Assembly: GCA_963776225.1 (NCBI GenBank)
Contig: CAVZLL010000002.1
Coordinates: 62,001 to 126,000 of the forward strand
Source: Bog-756 sp963776225
GTDB lineage: Bacteria > Actinomycetota > Acidimicrobiia > Acidimicrobiales > RAAP-2
Direction of reading: 5' to 3'
DNA length: 64,000 nucleotides
Below are positions 56,128 through 64,000 of the stretch, in pieces; position 1 is the first letter of the stretch, and each line of letters opens with the position of its first letter. The notes beneath the pieces are model-generated. The model was not told where the DNA came from and searched no databases. It worked only from the letters and a program-made list of their open reading frames with translations. Position numbers and translations under genes: made by a program.

Positions 56128-56700
56128 TCAGGCGGCGCGGCCGGGGCCGGTGGGCGCGGTGGCGGGCGTGGTTGCGGCCGGGGCCTCCGGGTGGGTCGCC
56201 GGCGGTGGGCCCTCTTCGGGCGCGGGGACGTCGACCTCGGGTGCTCCTCCGCCCGTTCCGACGGGGCCACCCGATCCGGCGGTGATGCGGGCGATGGTCG
56301 ACGCGGAGGTCCGCGGCGGCAGGGCGCCGACCAGTCGCTTGGACGGCCCCCAGCTGAGCGCGCCGTTGCTCACGAGGAAGAGGAACGAGACGAAGACCAC
56401 CGCGGCGAAGACCACCACTTCGATGAGCCCGAAGGACCGTAGCTGGCGGAAGATCACCGCCCACGGGTAGAGGAAGACGATCTCGATGTCGAAGATGATG
56501 AAGATCATCGCGATCAGGTAGAAGCGGACCGGAAATCGGGTGGGTGGATCGATCCCCGGCACGATCCCGCATTCGTAGGGAGCGATCTTGGCCGAGGTCG
56601 GGCGCTTGCCGGGGGCCAGGAGGCCCGAGGCCACGAACGAGAGCGCCGCGAACAGGAACCCGAGGATGAGCAGGATCAGGATCGGGAGGTAGTCGCCCAC
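56128..56700 (-). CDS. nuoA: NADH-quinone oxidoreductase subunit A
   Basis: A 190-residue membrane subunit. Three helices carry the motif YECGIVP, the segment RFYLIAMIFIIFDIEIVFLYPWA, and the third helix. About 65 extra C-terminal residues are Pro/Ala/Thr-rich (usual length about 120). It is the first gene of nuoA-N, all on the reverse strand in canonical order. It starts at GTG 56700 without a ribosome site but with TAAAAA nine bases ahead, so the mRNA may be leaderless. Confidence 0.95.
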   Translation of the reverse strand: MGDYLPILILLILGFLFAALSFVASGLLAPGKRPTSAKIAPYECGIVPGIDPPTRFPVRFYLIAMIFIIFDIEIVFLYPWAVIFRQLRSFGLIEVVVFAAVVFVSFLFLVSNGALSWGPSKRLVGALPPRTSASTIARITAGSGGPVGTGGGAPEVDVPAPEEGPPPATHPEAPAATTPATAPTGPGRAA

Positions 56701-56736
56701 AGAACGTTGTTTTTACCACGCAGCCCTTCCGGGAAG
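56701..56736. promoter_or_regulatory. nuo operon promoter region in the nuoA/menJ-like divergent gap
   Basis: On the reverse strand TAAAAA (56710-56715) lies nine bases before the nuoA GTG, consistent with a -10 for a leaderless message. An 11-base perfect palindrome CTTCC-G-GGAAG (56726-56736) lies in the spacer/-35 zone and could be an operator. The whole divergent gap is 128 bases. Confidence 0.45.
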
Positions 56737-56828
56737 CACATCGACGAGCCCCCTCTGCAGGCGGAAACTCCAGCACCGTGGAGGTGCACCAACGTGCCGG
56801 ACCGGCCCGGCACCCCTAGCATTGGGAC

Positions 56829-58127
56829 GTGAGCTCCCCCGGCCGTGCCGCCCACCTCCACGACGTGCTGGTCGTCGGCGGCGGGCCCTCCGGGTCCTCG
56901 TGTGCCTTCTGGTTGGCCGATGCCGGGTGGGACGTGGCCGTCGTGGAGAAGAAGGAGTTCCCCCGGATCAAGACCTGCGGCGACGGCCTGACCCCGCGCT
57001 CGGTGCGCCAGATCGCCGACATGGGCATCGAAGGGTCGCTGGCCGGTGCCCACCGGTTCACCGGCCTGCGGGCGCACGGGTTCGGCAGGGTGCTCGACAT
57101 GGCCTGGCCGGAGCACCCGTCGTTCCCCTCGTACGGGTACGTCATCACCCGGCACGACCTCGACGGGCTGGTCGTCGACCGGGCGGCCAAGGCCGGCGCC
57201 ACCGTCTGGCAGGGCTGCGAGGCCACACGGCCGATCCTCGCCGGCCCGCCGGCGGGAGCCGAGTCGACCGACGCGGCGGGCCTCCCCTCCTGCGTCGGCG
57301 CCGTGGTGGTGGACAAGACCACCGGCGCCACCCGGGAGGTGCGGGCGCGCTACGTCGTGGTCGCCGACGGTGCCAACTCGCGCTTCGGGCGGGCGCTCGG
57401 GACCCGGCGGGACCGCGCCCAGCCGATGGGGATGGCCCTGCGCGGCTACTACACCTCGCCCGGTCACGACCGTCCGTTCATCGAGTCGCATCTCGACATC
57501 CGTGACGGCGACGGCCAGGTCGTCCCCGGGTACGGGTGGATCTTCCCGCTCGGTGACGGACGAGTCAACGTGGGCGTCGGTCTTCTCTCGACCGACCGCC
57601 GCTGGAAGGGCGTCAACACCTCGACCCTCATGGACCATTTCGTGGCGGGGGCGCCGGACGAGTGGGAGCTCTCCCCCGCGACCTGTCTCGGCCCACCGAC
57701 CGGCGGCAAGCTGCCGATGGGCCTGGCGGTCGGTCCGCGGGTCGGGGGGACCACCCTGGTCGTGGGCGACGCCGCTGGCGCCATCAACCCCTTCAACGGC
57801 GAGGGTATCTCCTACGGCTACGAGACCGGGCGGTTGGCGGCGGCCTCCCTCGGCGAGGCCCTGTCCGGCGACGGACTCGAGGCACTCCTGCGCTACGAGG
57901 CCCGCCTCGACGATACCTACGGGCTCTACTACCGGGTGGCCCGGGCCTTCATCCGGGTCATCAGCCGACCCGAACTGATGCGGCTCTGCGTGGGCACCGG
58001 CATGCGCTCGGAGCCGCTCATGAGCTGGATCCTCCGGATCATGGCCAACTGCCTCCGTCCGGACGAGACCGGTCCGGCCGAGGCCGCCTACCGGGCCCTC
58101 GCCCGCATCGCGCAGCTCGCGCCCTGA
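56829..58127 (+). CDS. Geranylgeranyl reductase family flavoprotein (MenJ-like menaquinone reductase)
   Basis: A 432-residue FAD enzyme with VVGGGPSGSSCAFWLAD at the N-terminus, VVEKKEFPRIKTCGDGLTPRSV, and the second FAD motif VGDAAGAINPFNGEGISYGYETG. Family members reduce isoprenoid double bonds. In mycobacteria the homologue MenJ saturates the menaquinone side chain. Its position back to back with the nuo promoter supports a menaquinone role, which I infer. The start is GTG 56829. The substrate could also be a lipid geranylgeranyl chain. Confidence 0.82.
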   Translation: MSSPGRAAHLHDVLVVGGGPSGSSCAFWLADAGWDVAVVEKKEFPRIKTCGDGLTPRSVRQIADMGIEGSLAGAHRFTGLRAHGFGRVLDMAWPEHPSFPSYGYVITRHDLDGLVVDRAAKAGATVWQGCEATRPILAGPPAGAESTDAAGLPSCVGAVVVDKTTGATREVRARYVVVADGANSRFGRALGTRRDRAQPMGMALRGYYTSPGHDRPFIESHLDIRDGDGQVVPGYGWIFPLGDGRVNVGVGLLSTDRRWKGVNTSTLMDHFVAGAPDEWELSPATCLGPPTGGKLPMGLAVGPRVGGTTLVVGDAAGAINPFNGEGISYGYETGRLAAASLGEALSGDGLEALLRYEARLDDTYGLYYRVARAFIRVISRPELMRLCVGTGMRSEPLMSWILRIMANCLRPDETGPAEAAYRALARIAQLAP

Positions 58128-58175
58128 GTCCGCCCGGCCGACCCAGAGCGCGGCCCGTCCGGACCTCGGTGGGGG

Positions 58176-60338
58176 CTATCTGGCGGCGGCCGCCACCCGG
58201 CCGGCCACCGCGTTGTAGGCCGGTGCGAACACGCCCGAAGGGATCGGGGCGCCCGCGGTGACCGGCTGGAGGCGGCTGAGCACCCGGCCGCCGAGGATGT
58301 AGGCGTCCCCGACCACCTCGGTCCCCTGCGACGGCGAGGCCACCGTCGTCACCACCCCGAACGAGGTCACCCCGAGGGGGGCGGGGAGGTTCACCGGTTG
58401 GACCTGCGCGGTGGATCCCGGCACGGCGGCTGCGGCGAGTGCGCTCTGGTACTGCCCGAAGCAGGCGACGAAGTTGGTCCCGGCCAGGACCGCGTCGAAC
58501 GCCCGGAGCTGCGAGGCGGACCCGAGGGTGGTGGTCCGTGAGGACATCTGGAAGGACCGGCCGGCCGCGCCCTGGAAGGTGGGCGAGGTCACCGTCGCGG
58601 TCTGCCCCGGGAGCACACCGTTGCCGAAGAGCCCCGAGACCGTGGCGATCGTCGTGCCGAGGCAGGTGGCGAGCGTTCGCTGGGCCGCGACCTGGGCGGC
58701 CGGTGGGGCGCTCTCCGTGCGGGTCGCCGCGGGGGCAGCCGCGCGGGTCCACCCCGCGGGCAGGTCGGTGAGCCTGAGGTTCACCGTCGCGGCCAGCGCC
58801 GCATCGGCGGCCGGCGGGCTGGGCACCACCGGGGCGGGTGGCGGGGTGGGCGTCGTGGGGGTTGTCTTCCTGGTCAGGACATAGCCGATCGCCGCGAGGA
58901 CGACCACCAGCAGCACCGCGAGGAGCACCACCACCACCGTGCGGTTCGGACCCGATCTCGCCGCCGCTCCGGCGTCTCCGTCGCCGGCCTCCGGACCGAC
59001 CGGCTGGTCTTGGACCATTGCCTCCTCGTCCGTGCCGGTGTCGGGCGCCTGTGCCGTCGCAGGGCCGGGCCCGGTCCCGGCGAGGACCCCACCTGGTGGC
59101 GCAGGGGCAGGATCGGCGGGCGGCGGCGCCTCGACGACGTCGCCAACTGCTGCTCCCGCTGCAGCCGCCGCGGCCACGTCGGCTGTTGCAGCCCTCCGTC
59201 GACGACGGGTCTTGTCCTTGGCGGGCTTGGGGGTCTTGGGGGCCTTTGGAGCCTTGCCCGGCTTGGCTGCGTCGGGCGGAGCGACCGGGACCGCGGCACC
59301 GAATCCGGCGAGCGGATCGGACGGAGGCGGTGGGAGCTCGATGGCGAGCGGGACCGGATCCACCGGGGCCGCATCGGGGGGCAGGTGCCCGGTCACCGCC
59401 GGGTCGACGTTCCCGCTCTTGGGCTTGCGGGCGAACGGCCTCCGGGACCTCTTGACCTGAGCCGGAGGCTCCACCTCGACCAGCGAGGGCTCCTCCTCGG
59501 GCAGGCCGTCCCACGGGGAGCGTGGCGCTGGGGCATCCGGGCGCGGCGCGGCGGCGGTGCCACCTGGCGAACCGGCGGTCTCTCCGGGCGGAGGAGGTGG
59601 CGGTTGCGCTGGCGATGGCGGTGGCGGTGGCGATGGCGGTGGCGGTGGCGGTGGCGCAGCGTGGGTGTCGACCGGTGCAGGCGGGGCTCCGCCGGGTGAG
59701 GTCGTCCCGTTCGCGCCGTTGGTGCCGTTGGTGCCGTGGGACTCCCCGGTTCCGTACCTGCTCGGCGCCGGTCCGGTGGCGCGACCCGCTGCGGCGGTCT
59801 CTGCGCTCTGGTCGGGAGGCGGAGCCGGGGCGGGCGTTCCCGATCCGCCGCCGGGGGCGGCCTGGGTGCTCGACGCAGGCGGGGGCGGGGAAGGCGAGGG
59901 AGGCGGTGGTGGCGGCGGCGCGGACGCCGGTCCGTCCTCCAACCGGAGGGCGTGCGCCCCGACCGGGACGCTGGCGATCCCCTTGTAACGCGAGAGCCAC
60001 GCAGGCAGCGCCTGGTCGAGATATGCGGCCTGCCCGGGCGAGACCTTGTCGGTGGGGAGCAGGAACCGGATCGACTGCCCTCCCGAGGTGAGCTCCATGA
60101 TGGCCGCATGCCGACCGTCGGAGAGCACCAGCTTCTCCTGGCAGGTGGCGGAGTCGAGCGCGGACCAGACCAGGAGACGCTCGATCTGGGGCTGCGGCCC
60201 CTGGACCGTGATGCCCGCGGTGGTGAAGAGGAGGCTCAATCCCTCGGTGGTCTTGGTGCCGCGGTCCGTGTCACCGGCCAGCGCCACGCCACCGAGCTGC
60301 ATGCCTTCGGGTGGCAGTTCCGTGATTCCGACGGTCAT
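58176..60338 (-). CDS. Proline-rich single-span membrane protein, unknown function
   Basis: 720 residues. An N-terminal globular domain (1-125, with LLVWSALDSATCQEKLVLSDG) is followed by about 380 residues of Pro/Ala/Gly low complexity. That stretch includes runs of seven prolines, GTNGTNGANGTT and a Lys/Pro stretch KAPKTPKPAKDK. Next come one membrane helix (TVVVVLLAVLLVVVLAAIGYVLT, about 515-537) and an extracytoplasmic C-terminal domain of 180 residues with two Cys, LATCLGTTIATV and FVACFGQYQSAL. The layout resembles mycobacterial-type sensor or secretion-associated proteins (PknH/LppP-like outer domain), but I cannot assign it. The start ATG 60338 has an AAGGAG ribosome site. Confidence 0.7.
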   Translation of the reverse strand: MTVGITELPPEGMQLGGVALAGDTDRGTKTTEGLSLLFTTAGITVQGPQPQIERLLVWSALDSATCQEKLVLSDGRHAAIMELTSGGQSIRFLLPTDKVSPGQAAYLDQALPAWLSRYKGIASVPVGAHALRLEDGPASAPPPPPPPSPSPPPPASSTQAAPGGGSGTPAPAPPPDQSAETAAAGRATGPAPSRYGTGESHGTNGTNGANGTTSPGGAPPAPVDTHAAPPPPPPPSPPPPPSPAQPPPPPPGETAGSPGGTAAAPRPDAPAPRSPWDGLPEEEPSLVEVEPPAQVKRSRRPFARKPKSGNVDPAVTGHLPPDAAPVDPVPLAIELPPPPSDPLAGFGAAVPVAPPDAAKPGKAPKAPKTPKPAKDKTRRRRRAATADVAAAAAAGAAVGDVVEAPPPADPAPAPPGGVLAGTGPGPATAQAPDTGTDEEAMVQDQPVGPEAGDGDAGAAARSGPNRTVVVVLLAVLLVVVLAAIGYVLTRKTTPTTPTPPPAPVVPSPPAADAALAATVNLRLTDLPAGWTRAAAPAATRTESAPPAAQVAAQRTLATCLGTTIATVSGLFGNGVLPGQTATVTSPTFQGAAGRSFQMSSRTTTLGSASQLRAFDAVLAGTNFVACFGQYQSALAAAAVPGSTAQVQPVNLPAPLGVTSFGVVTTVASPSQGTEVVGDAYILGGRVLSRLQPVTAGAPIPSGVFAPAYNAVAGRVAAAAR
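59609..59656. repeat. GGTGGC/GGCGAT low-complexity tandem repeat
   Basis: Alternating GGTGGC hexamers with GGCGAT variants encode the PPPPPSPPPP-type stretch of the proline-rich membrane protein on the reverse strand. It is prone to slippage and sequencing error. Confidence 0.75.
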
Positions 60339-60579
60339 GCTCGACTCCTTCGTGGCTGGGGCAGGTGCCGGCGGTCGTCGATGCCTGGGTCCATCCTGTC
60401 GCCAGGCATCATGCCCGAGCACGCGGCACCGGAAACGGCATCCGCAACCGTCCGGGCCCGTGCACGCCTCTCATACTGTCGCATCGATCCGGCCGGTGGA
60501 AGGACCGCCCGAGGTGCCCGATGCCGGGAAGCGGCGCCGGGAGCCGTGCCCTCGGTCGGCAGGCCGCGGGGAGGGGGAC

Positions 60580-61956
60580 TCAGCGTGCGAGGACCTCGTC
60601 GGCCGCCTCCGCGGCGATGGCGAGCACGGTGTCGAGCACCTGGTCGTCGTGGGCGAGGGAGGGGAAGAGCACCTCGTAGGGCCCAGGGGCCAGAGCGACG
60701 CCCCGGTCGAGCATCGCCCGGAAGAACCGTGCATAGAGGCCGGTGGCGGCGGAGGCTGCTGCTCCGTCGTAGTCCCGCACCGCGGCACCCTGCTCCGGGA
60801 CGAAGGAGATGCCGAGGAGCGGGCCGACCACCGGAACCCGGGCGACGAGCCGGTTGCCGCCGGGGTCGGTCCTTCCGGAGCGGGCGACGGCCCGGTCGAG
60901 CACCGCTTCGAGGGCGGCGCCGAACCGGCGGACCCGGTCGGCGAGCTCGGCGTAGCGCGCGGGACCCAGCTGGTCGAGGACGGCCAGGCCGGCAGCGGTG
61001 GCCAGCGGGTTCCCCGAAAGGGTCCCGGCCTGGTAGACGGGACCCCCCGGGGCCAGCGTGGCGAGCACGTCGGACCGTCCCCCGAACGCGCCGACCGGGA
61101 GCCCACCACCGATGACCTTGCCGAAGCACCACAGATCGGGCCGGACGCCCGACCACGCCGTGGCTCCGCCCTCCCCGAGCCGGAACCCGGTGATCACCTC
61201 GTCGAAGACGAGCAGGGCACCGGCCCGGTCGCAGGCGGCGCGCAGCCCGTCGAGGAACCCGTCGACCGGCGGGACGAGTCCCATGTTGGCGGCCACCGCC
61301 TCGACGATGACGCAGGCGACCCGTTCGTCGAGCTCGGGGACCACGTTGTAGGGGACGACCACCGTGTCGGCGACCGCGGCGAGCGGCACGCCGGCCGAGT
61401 CGGGAAGGCCGAGCGTTGCCACCCCGCTCCCCCCGCCGGCCAGGAGGCCGTCCGAGTGGCCGTGGTAGCACCCGGCGAACTTCACGATGCGGTCGCGCCC
61501 GGTGGCGCCCCGCGCGACCCGTACCGCGCTCATGGCGGCCTCGGTCCCCGAGGAGACCAGCCGCACCTGCTCACAGCCGGGGACCCGGGAGCAGATGGCC
61601 TCGGCCAGCAGGACCTCACCTTCGGTCGGCGCGCCGAAGGTGGTTCCGGCTGCGGCGGTATCGGTGACCGCGGCGACGACCGTCGGGTCGGCATGCCCGA
61701 GGATCGACGCGCCGTAGGACTGGACGAAGTCGATGAGCCGGTTGCCGTCGGCGTCCCACACGTAGGCGCCCTCCCCACGCGCGACGAAGTAGGGATGGCC
61801 GCCGACCGAGCGGAACGAGCGGACCGGCGAGTTGACACCCCCCGGGATGACCCGGCACGCCCGATCGAAGAGCGCCTCCGACACCTGGCTGTTTCTGCTC
61901 GCGCCGGAGACGGATGCGTCGGAGGAGCGGGAGCCGGCGAGCCCCTGCTCAGCCAC
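60580..61956 (-). CDS. hemL: Glutamate-1-semialdehyde 2,1-aminomutase
   Basis: A 458-residue PLP enzyme making 5-aminolevulinate in the C5 route. Motifs are PGGVNSPVRSF, SSGTEAAMSAVRVAR, KFAGCYHGHSDGLLA, FDEVITGFRLG and the PLP-Lys segment CFGKVIGGGLPVGAFGG, then AGTLSGNPLA. I start at GTG 61956, overlapping the hemB stop by 8 bases. It shows that this organism makes tetrapyrroles from glutamyl-tRNA, like most bacteria. It is the last gene of cobA-hemD-hemB-hemL. Confidence 0.95.
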   Translation of the reverse strand: MAEQGLAGSRSSDASVSGASRNSQVSEALFDRACRVIPGGVNSPVRSFRSVGGHPYFVARGEGAYVWDADGNRLIDFVQSYGASILGHADPTVVAAVTDTAAAGTTFGAPTEGEVLLAEAICSRVPGCEQVRLVSSGTEAAMSAVRVARGATGRDRIVKFAGCYHGHSDGLLAGGGSGVATLGLPDSAGVPLAAVADTVVVPYNVVPELDERVACVIVEAVAANMGLVPPVDGFLDGLRAACDRAGALLVFDEVITGFRLGEGGATAWSGVRPDLWCFGKVIGGGLPVGAFGGRSDVLATLAPGGPVYQAGTLSGNPLATAAGLAVLDQLGPARYAELADRVRRFGAALEAVLDRAVARSGRTDPGGNRLVARVPVVGPLLGISFVPEQGAAVRDYDGAAASAATGLYARFFRAMLDRGVALAPGPYEVLFPSLAHDDQVLDTVLAIAAEAADEVLAR

Positions 61957-62986
61957 CGAGCACCTCGGCGAGATCACCGGCGAAGTAGGTGAGGACGAAG
62001 TCGGCACCGGCCCGCTTGACCGCGGTGATCTGCTCGAGGGCGACGGCGGGGCCGTCGATCCAGCCGCGCTGCGCCGCCGCTTTGACCATGGCGTACTCCC
62101 CGCTCACGTGGAACCCGGCCAGGGGCACGTCGACGAGGGCGCGCACGTCGGCGAGGATGTCGAGATAGGTGAGCGCCGGTTTGACCATGACCATGTCGGC
62201 TCCCTCCGCCACGTCGAGCGCGACCTCGGCGAGGGCCTCGCGCCGGTTGCGGGCGTCCTGCTGGTAGCCGCGGCGGTCGCCCCCGTCGGCGATGGTCACG
62301 TCGGCCGCTTCGCGGAAGGGACCGTAGAGCGCAGACGCGTACTTGGCCGCGTAGGCAAGCACGGCGGTCTGGGTGTGACCCGCGCCGTCGAGCGCGGTCC
62401 GGATGGCGGTCACCTGCCCGTCCATCATCCCGCTGGGCGCGACGACGTCCGCTCCGGCGGCGGCCTGGGCGACGGCCAGCTCGGCGTAGAGGCCGACGGT
62501 GGCGTCGTTGTCGACCTCGCCGGTCGCCGGGTCGACCACACCGCAGTGTCCGTGGTCGGTGAACTCGTCGAGACAGCAGTCCGCGATGACCACCACCCGG
62601 TCCCCGACCGCCTCACGGACCGACCCGATGGCCCGCCCGGTGATGCCGTCGGGTCGGAGGGCGGCGGAGCCGGTTGCATCCTTGTCCTCCGGCCGGGGAA
62701 GCGGGAAGAGGATCACGCCGGGCACGCCCAGGGAGACCAGTCGCTCGACCTCTGTCACCAGGGAGCACACGGTGTGCTGGCTGACCCCCGGGAGGGAAGC
62801 CACCGGACGGGGCGCGTCGAGGCCGTCGGCGACGAAGAGGGGGGCGACCAGGTCGTCCGTCGAGAGCGTGGTCTCGGCGACGAGTCGGCGCAGTGCCGCT
62901 GTCCGGCGCAGGCGGCGCAGGCGCCGGACCGGGAACCCGGCGACCGGCGCGCCCGACCTGCTGGATGGGGGATCGTCGCTGACCAC
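61949..62986 (-). CDS. hemB: Delta-aminolevulinic acid dehydratase (porphobilinogen synthase)
   Basis: A 345-residue enzyme condensing two aminolevulinate molecules. Substrate Lys residues are in AYAAKYASALYGPFR and VMVKPALTYLDI. The metal segment reads ADCCLDEFTDHGHCG. Of the three Cys of zinc-type enzymes (CxC...C), the first and third are present and the second is Asp, a mixed site. The allosteric Mg Glu region is also conserved. The start is GTG 62986. The gene lies 28 bases after hemD. Confidence 0.95.
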   Translation of the reverse strand: MVSDDPPSSRSGAPVAGFPVRRLRRLRRTAALRRLVAETTLSTDDLVAPLFVADGLDAPRPVASLPGVSQHTVCSLVTEVERLVSLGVPGVILFPLPRPEDKDATGSAALRPDGITGRAIGSVREAVGDRVVVIADCCLDEFTDHGHCGVVDPATGEVDNDATVGLYAELAVAQAAAGADVVAPSGMMDGQVTAIRTALDGAGHTQTAVLAYAAKYASALYGPFREAADVTIADGGDRRGYQQDARNRREALAEVALDVAEGADMVMVKPALTYLDILADVRALVDVPLAGFHVSGEYAMVKAAAQRGWIDGPAVALEQITAVKRAGADFVLTYFAGDLAEVLGG

Positions 62987-63014
62987 GGGGCCCAAGCCTA
63001 CGGGAGGACGGTGC

Positions 63015-63872
63015 TCAGGCCGACGGGAGCGGCCCCTGGCCGGGCACCTCTTCGCTGACGGCGGTCGGGGAGCCGAGTGCTGCGACGAGGGCGCCGACCA
63101 GTCCGTCGAGTGTGTGCTCCCCCGCCTCGGCCGACACCCGGAGACCGGCCGAGCGCACCGCCTCCGACGTGACCGGGCCGATGGTGGCGACGACCGGGGG
63201 GATCGCTGCGGCGCCGAGCAGGGCGACCGTGTGCTCGACCGTGGACGGCGAGGTGAACGCCACCGCGTCGGCGCTCGCGGCCGCGTCGAGCGCCGCGTCG
63301 TCCACCCTGCCGGCGGCGGTCCGGTAGCCCACGGTCTCGTCGACCCGCCACCCCTTGGCGAGCAGACCGGGACCCACGATCTCCCGTGTCGCCTCCGCCC
63401 GTACGTAGAGCACCGTCGCTTCCGCGCCCTCCCGATCCCGGGGCTCCGGTGCCGCGCCAGCCGTCGGGAAGGCCTCGACGAGCGCATCGGAGACGGCGAT
63501 CTCCGGGACCAGATCGGGGACCACTCCGGCCCCGCCGAGTGCGCGCGCGGTCGAGGGTCCGACCGCCGCCCAACGGAGCGAACCGGGTAGGTGGCGCCCA
63601 CCGAGCGCGGCGAGCAACCGGGTCACCGCGTTGGCGGACGTCACCACCACCCACTCGTAGCCGCCGGCTGCCAGCCGGTCGGCGGCTGCGGCCAGCGCGG
63701 CGCCCCCGTCCGGGGGGTCCTCGATGGCGATGACCGGGAGCTCGACGACCCCGGCCCCGAGATCACCCAGCGCGCGGCCCAGATCGGCGGCCTGGTCCCG
63801 CGATCGGGTGATCACCACCCGCCGCCCGGCCAGCGGACGGGGCGTCCCGGGGACGGTCGGACCCGGGTCCAC
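63015..63872 (-). CDS. hemD: Uroporphyrinogen-III synthase
   Basis: A 285-residue two-domain protein, poorly conserved in sequence as is normal for HemD. Domain 1 starts RRVVITRSRDQAADLGRAL and has VVVTSANAV; domain 2 has AVAFTSPSTVEH and VVATIGPVTSEAVR. It closes hydroxymethylbilane to uroporphyrinogen III. The start GTG 63872 follows the cobA stop without a gap. The Ser/Thr-Ala-Asn and Gly-Pro motifs support the call. Confidence 0.88.
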   Translation of the reverse strand: MDPGPTVPGTPRPLAGRRVVITRSRDQAADLGRALGDLGAGVVELPVIAIEDPPDGGAALAAAADRLAAGGYEWVVVTSANAVTRLLAALGGRHLPGSLRWAAVGPSTARALGGAGVVPDLVPEIAVSDALVEAFPTAGAAPEPRDREGAEATVLYVRAEATREIVGPGLLAKGWRVDETVGYRTAAGRVDDAALDAAASADAVAFTSPSTVEHTVALLGAAAIPPVVATIGPVTSEAVRSAGLRVSAEAGEHTLDGLVGALVAALGSPTAVSEEVPGQGPLPSA

Positions 63873-64000
63873 TCAGGAGTGCTCCGGTCCCGGACCGACC
63901 AGGTCGATCCCGGCCACCGGACCGATCACGATGACCGACGGTGCCGGCAGGTCGACGGCGGGCAGTCCCTCGAGGGTGGTGCGCACCACCTGCTGGTCGA
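63873..64000 (-). CDS. cobA: Uroporphyrin-III C-methyltransferase, C-terminal end only
   Basis: The last 41 codons before the right edge read QQVVRTTLEGLP...APSVIVIGPVAGID, the C-terminus of an S-adenosylmethionine-dependent SUMT/CobA-type enzyme. It is often fused or adjacent to hemD in actinobacteria. It makes precorrin-2 for siroheme or cobalamin. The call rests on a short segment and the hemD context. Confidence 0.65.
   Translation of the reverse strand, partial: DQQVVRTTLEGLPAVDLPAPSVIVIGPVAGIDLVGPGPEHS

Overview
The window is a very GC-rich chromosomal segment whose gene content and order point to an actinobacterium. The evidence is a fused-operon bcc-aa3 respiratory chain (ctaE-qcrCAB), a Gram-positive style coproporphyrin heme cluster (hemE-cpfC-cgoX), a HelD ATPase, many GTG starts and many 4-base ATGA/GTGA overlaps. 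Class Acidimicrobiia is my best guess from the overall mix, but nothing here proves it. I see no rRNA, tRNA, CRISPR array, insertion sequence or prophage.

Layout. 1-3.5 kb: the 5' part of a GH1 glycosidase (-), then a thiolase-like protein, an enoyl-CoA hydratase and a small CopD-like membrane protein (+). 3.6-7.1 kb: tatA and the oxidase genes ctaC-ctaD-ctaF (+). 7.2-15.1 kb (-): helD, ctaE-qcrC-qcrA-qcrB, then a 2-oxoglutarate oxygenase overlapping a formaldehyde-activating-enzyme (Fae) homologue. 15.4-20.8 kb (+): hemE-cpfC-cgoX-lnt. 20.7-23.3 kb (-): a HAD phosphatase and acetyl-CoA synthetase. 23.4-26.7 kb (+): an MprF-type acyl-phosphatidylglycerol synthase domain fused to a degenerate phosphoesterase-like domain. 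26.7-32.5 kb: an HxlR regulator divergent from an AhpD-like protein, membrane proteins, a ClC channel/transporter and a K+-channel-like protein. 32.5-38.6 kb is a visibly less GC-rich accessory stretch: a PHM/DBM-type copper monooxygenase, a glyoxalase-fold pseudogene with a nonsense codon, a large secreted propeller/FnIII protein, and an RT-less group II intron RNA. 38.6-40.5 kb: glutamate decarboxylase and a LapA-like protein. 40.6-56.7 kb (-): a complete 14-gene nuoABCDEFGHIJKLMN operon. 56.8-64 kb: a MenJ-like reductase (+), a proline-rich membrane protein (-) and cobA'-hemD-hemB-hemL (-, running off the right edge).

How it works together. NADH electrons enter through Nuo and pass to menaquinone, whose side chain the MenJ-like enzyme probably reduces. 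They then pass through QcrCAB to the CtaCDEF oxidase. The two heme clusters feed the cytochromes of that chain, so most of the window is one respiration and heme neighbourhood.

Caution about quality. At least nine conserved genes (thiolase, 2OG oxygenase, qcrB, qcrA, qcrC, helD, acs, clc, channel) are broken by single-base frameshifts while both sides stay well conserved. The density is highest at 7.9-12 kb. This looks like indel error in the assembly rather than gene decay, and coordinates of those genes are given as full spans across the shifts. The best candidates for new biology are the oxygenase-Fae pair, the RT-less intron, the phosphoesterase-MprF fusion, and the Lnt homologue with Ser in place of its catalytic Cys.
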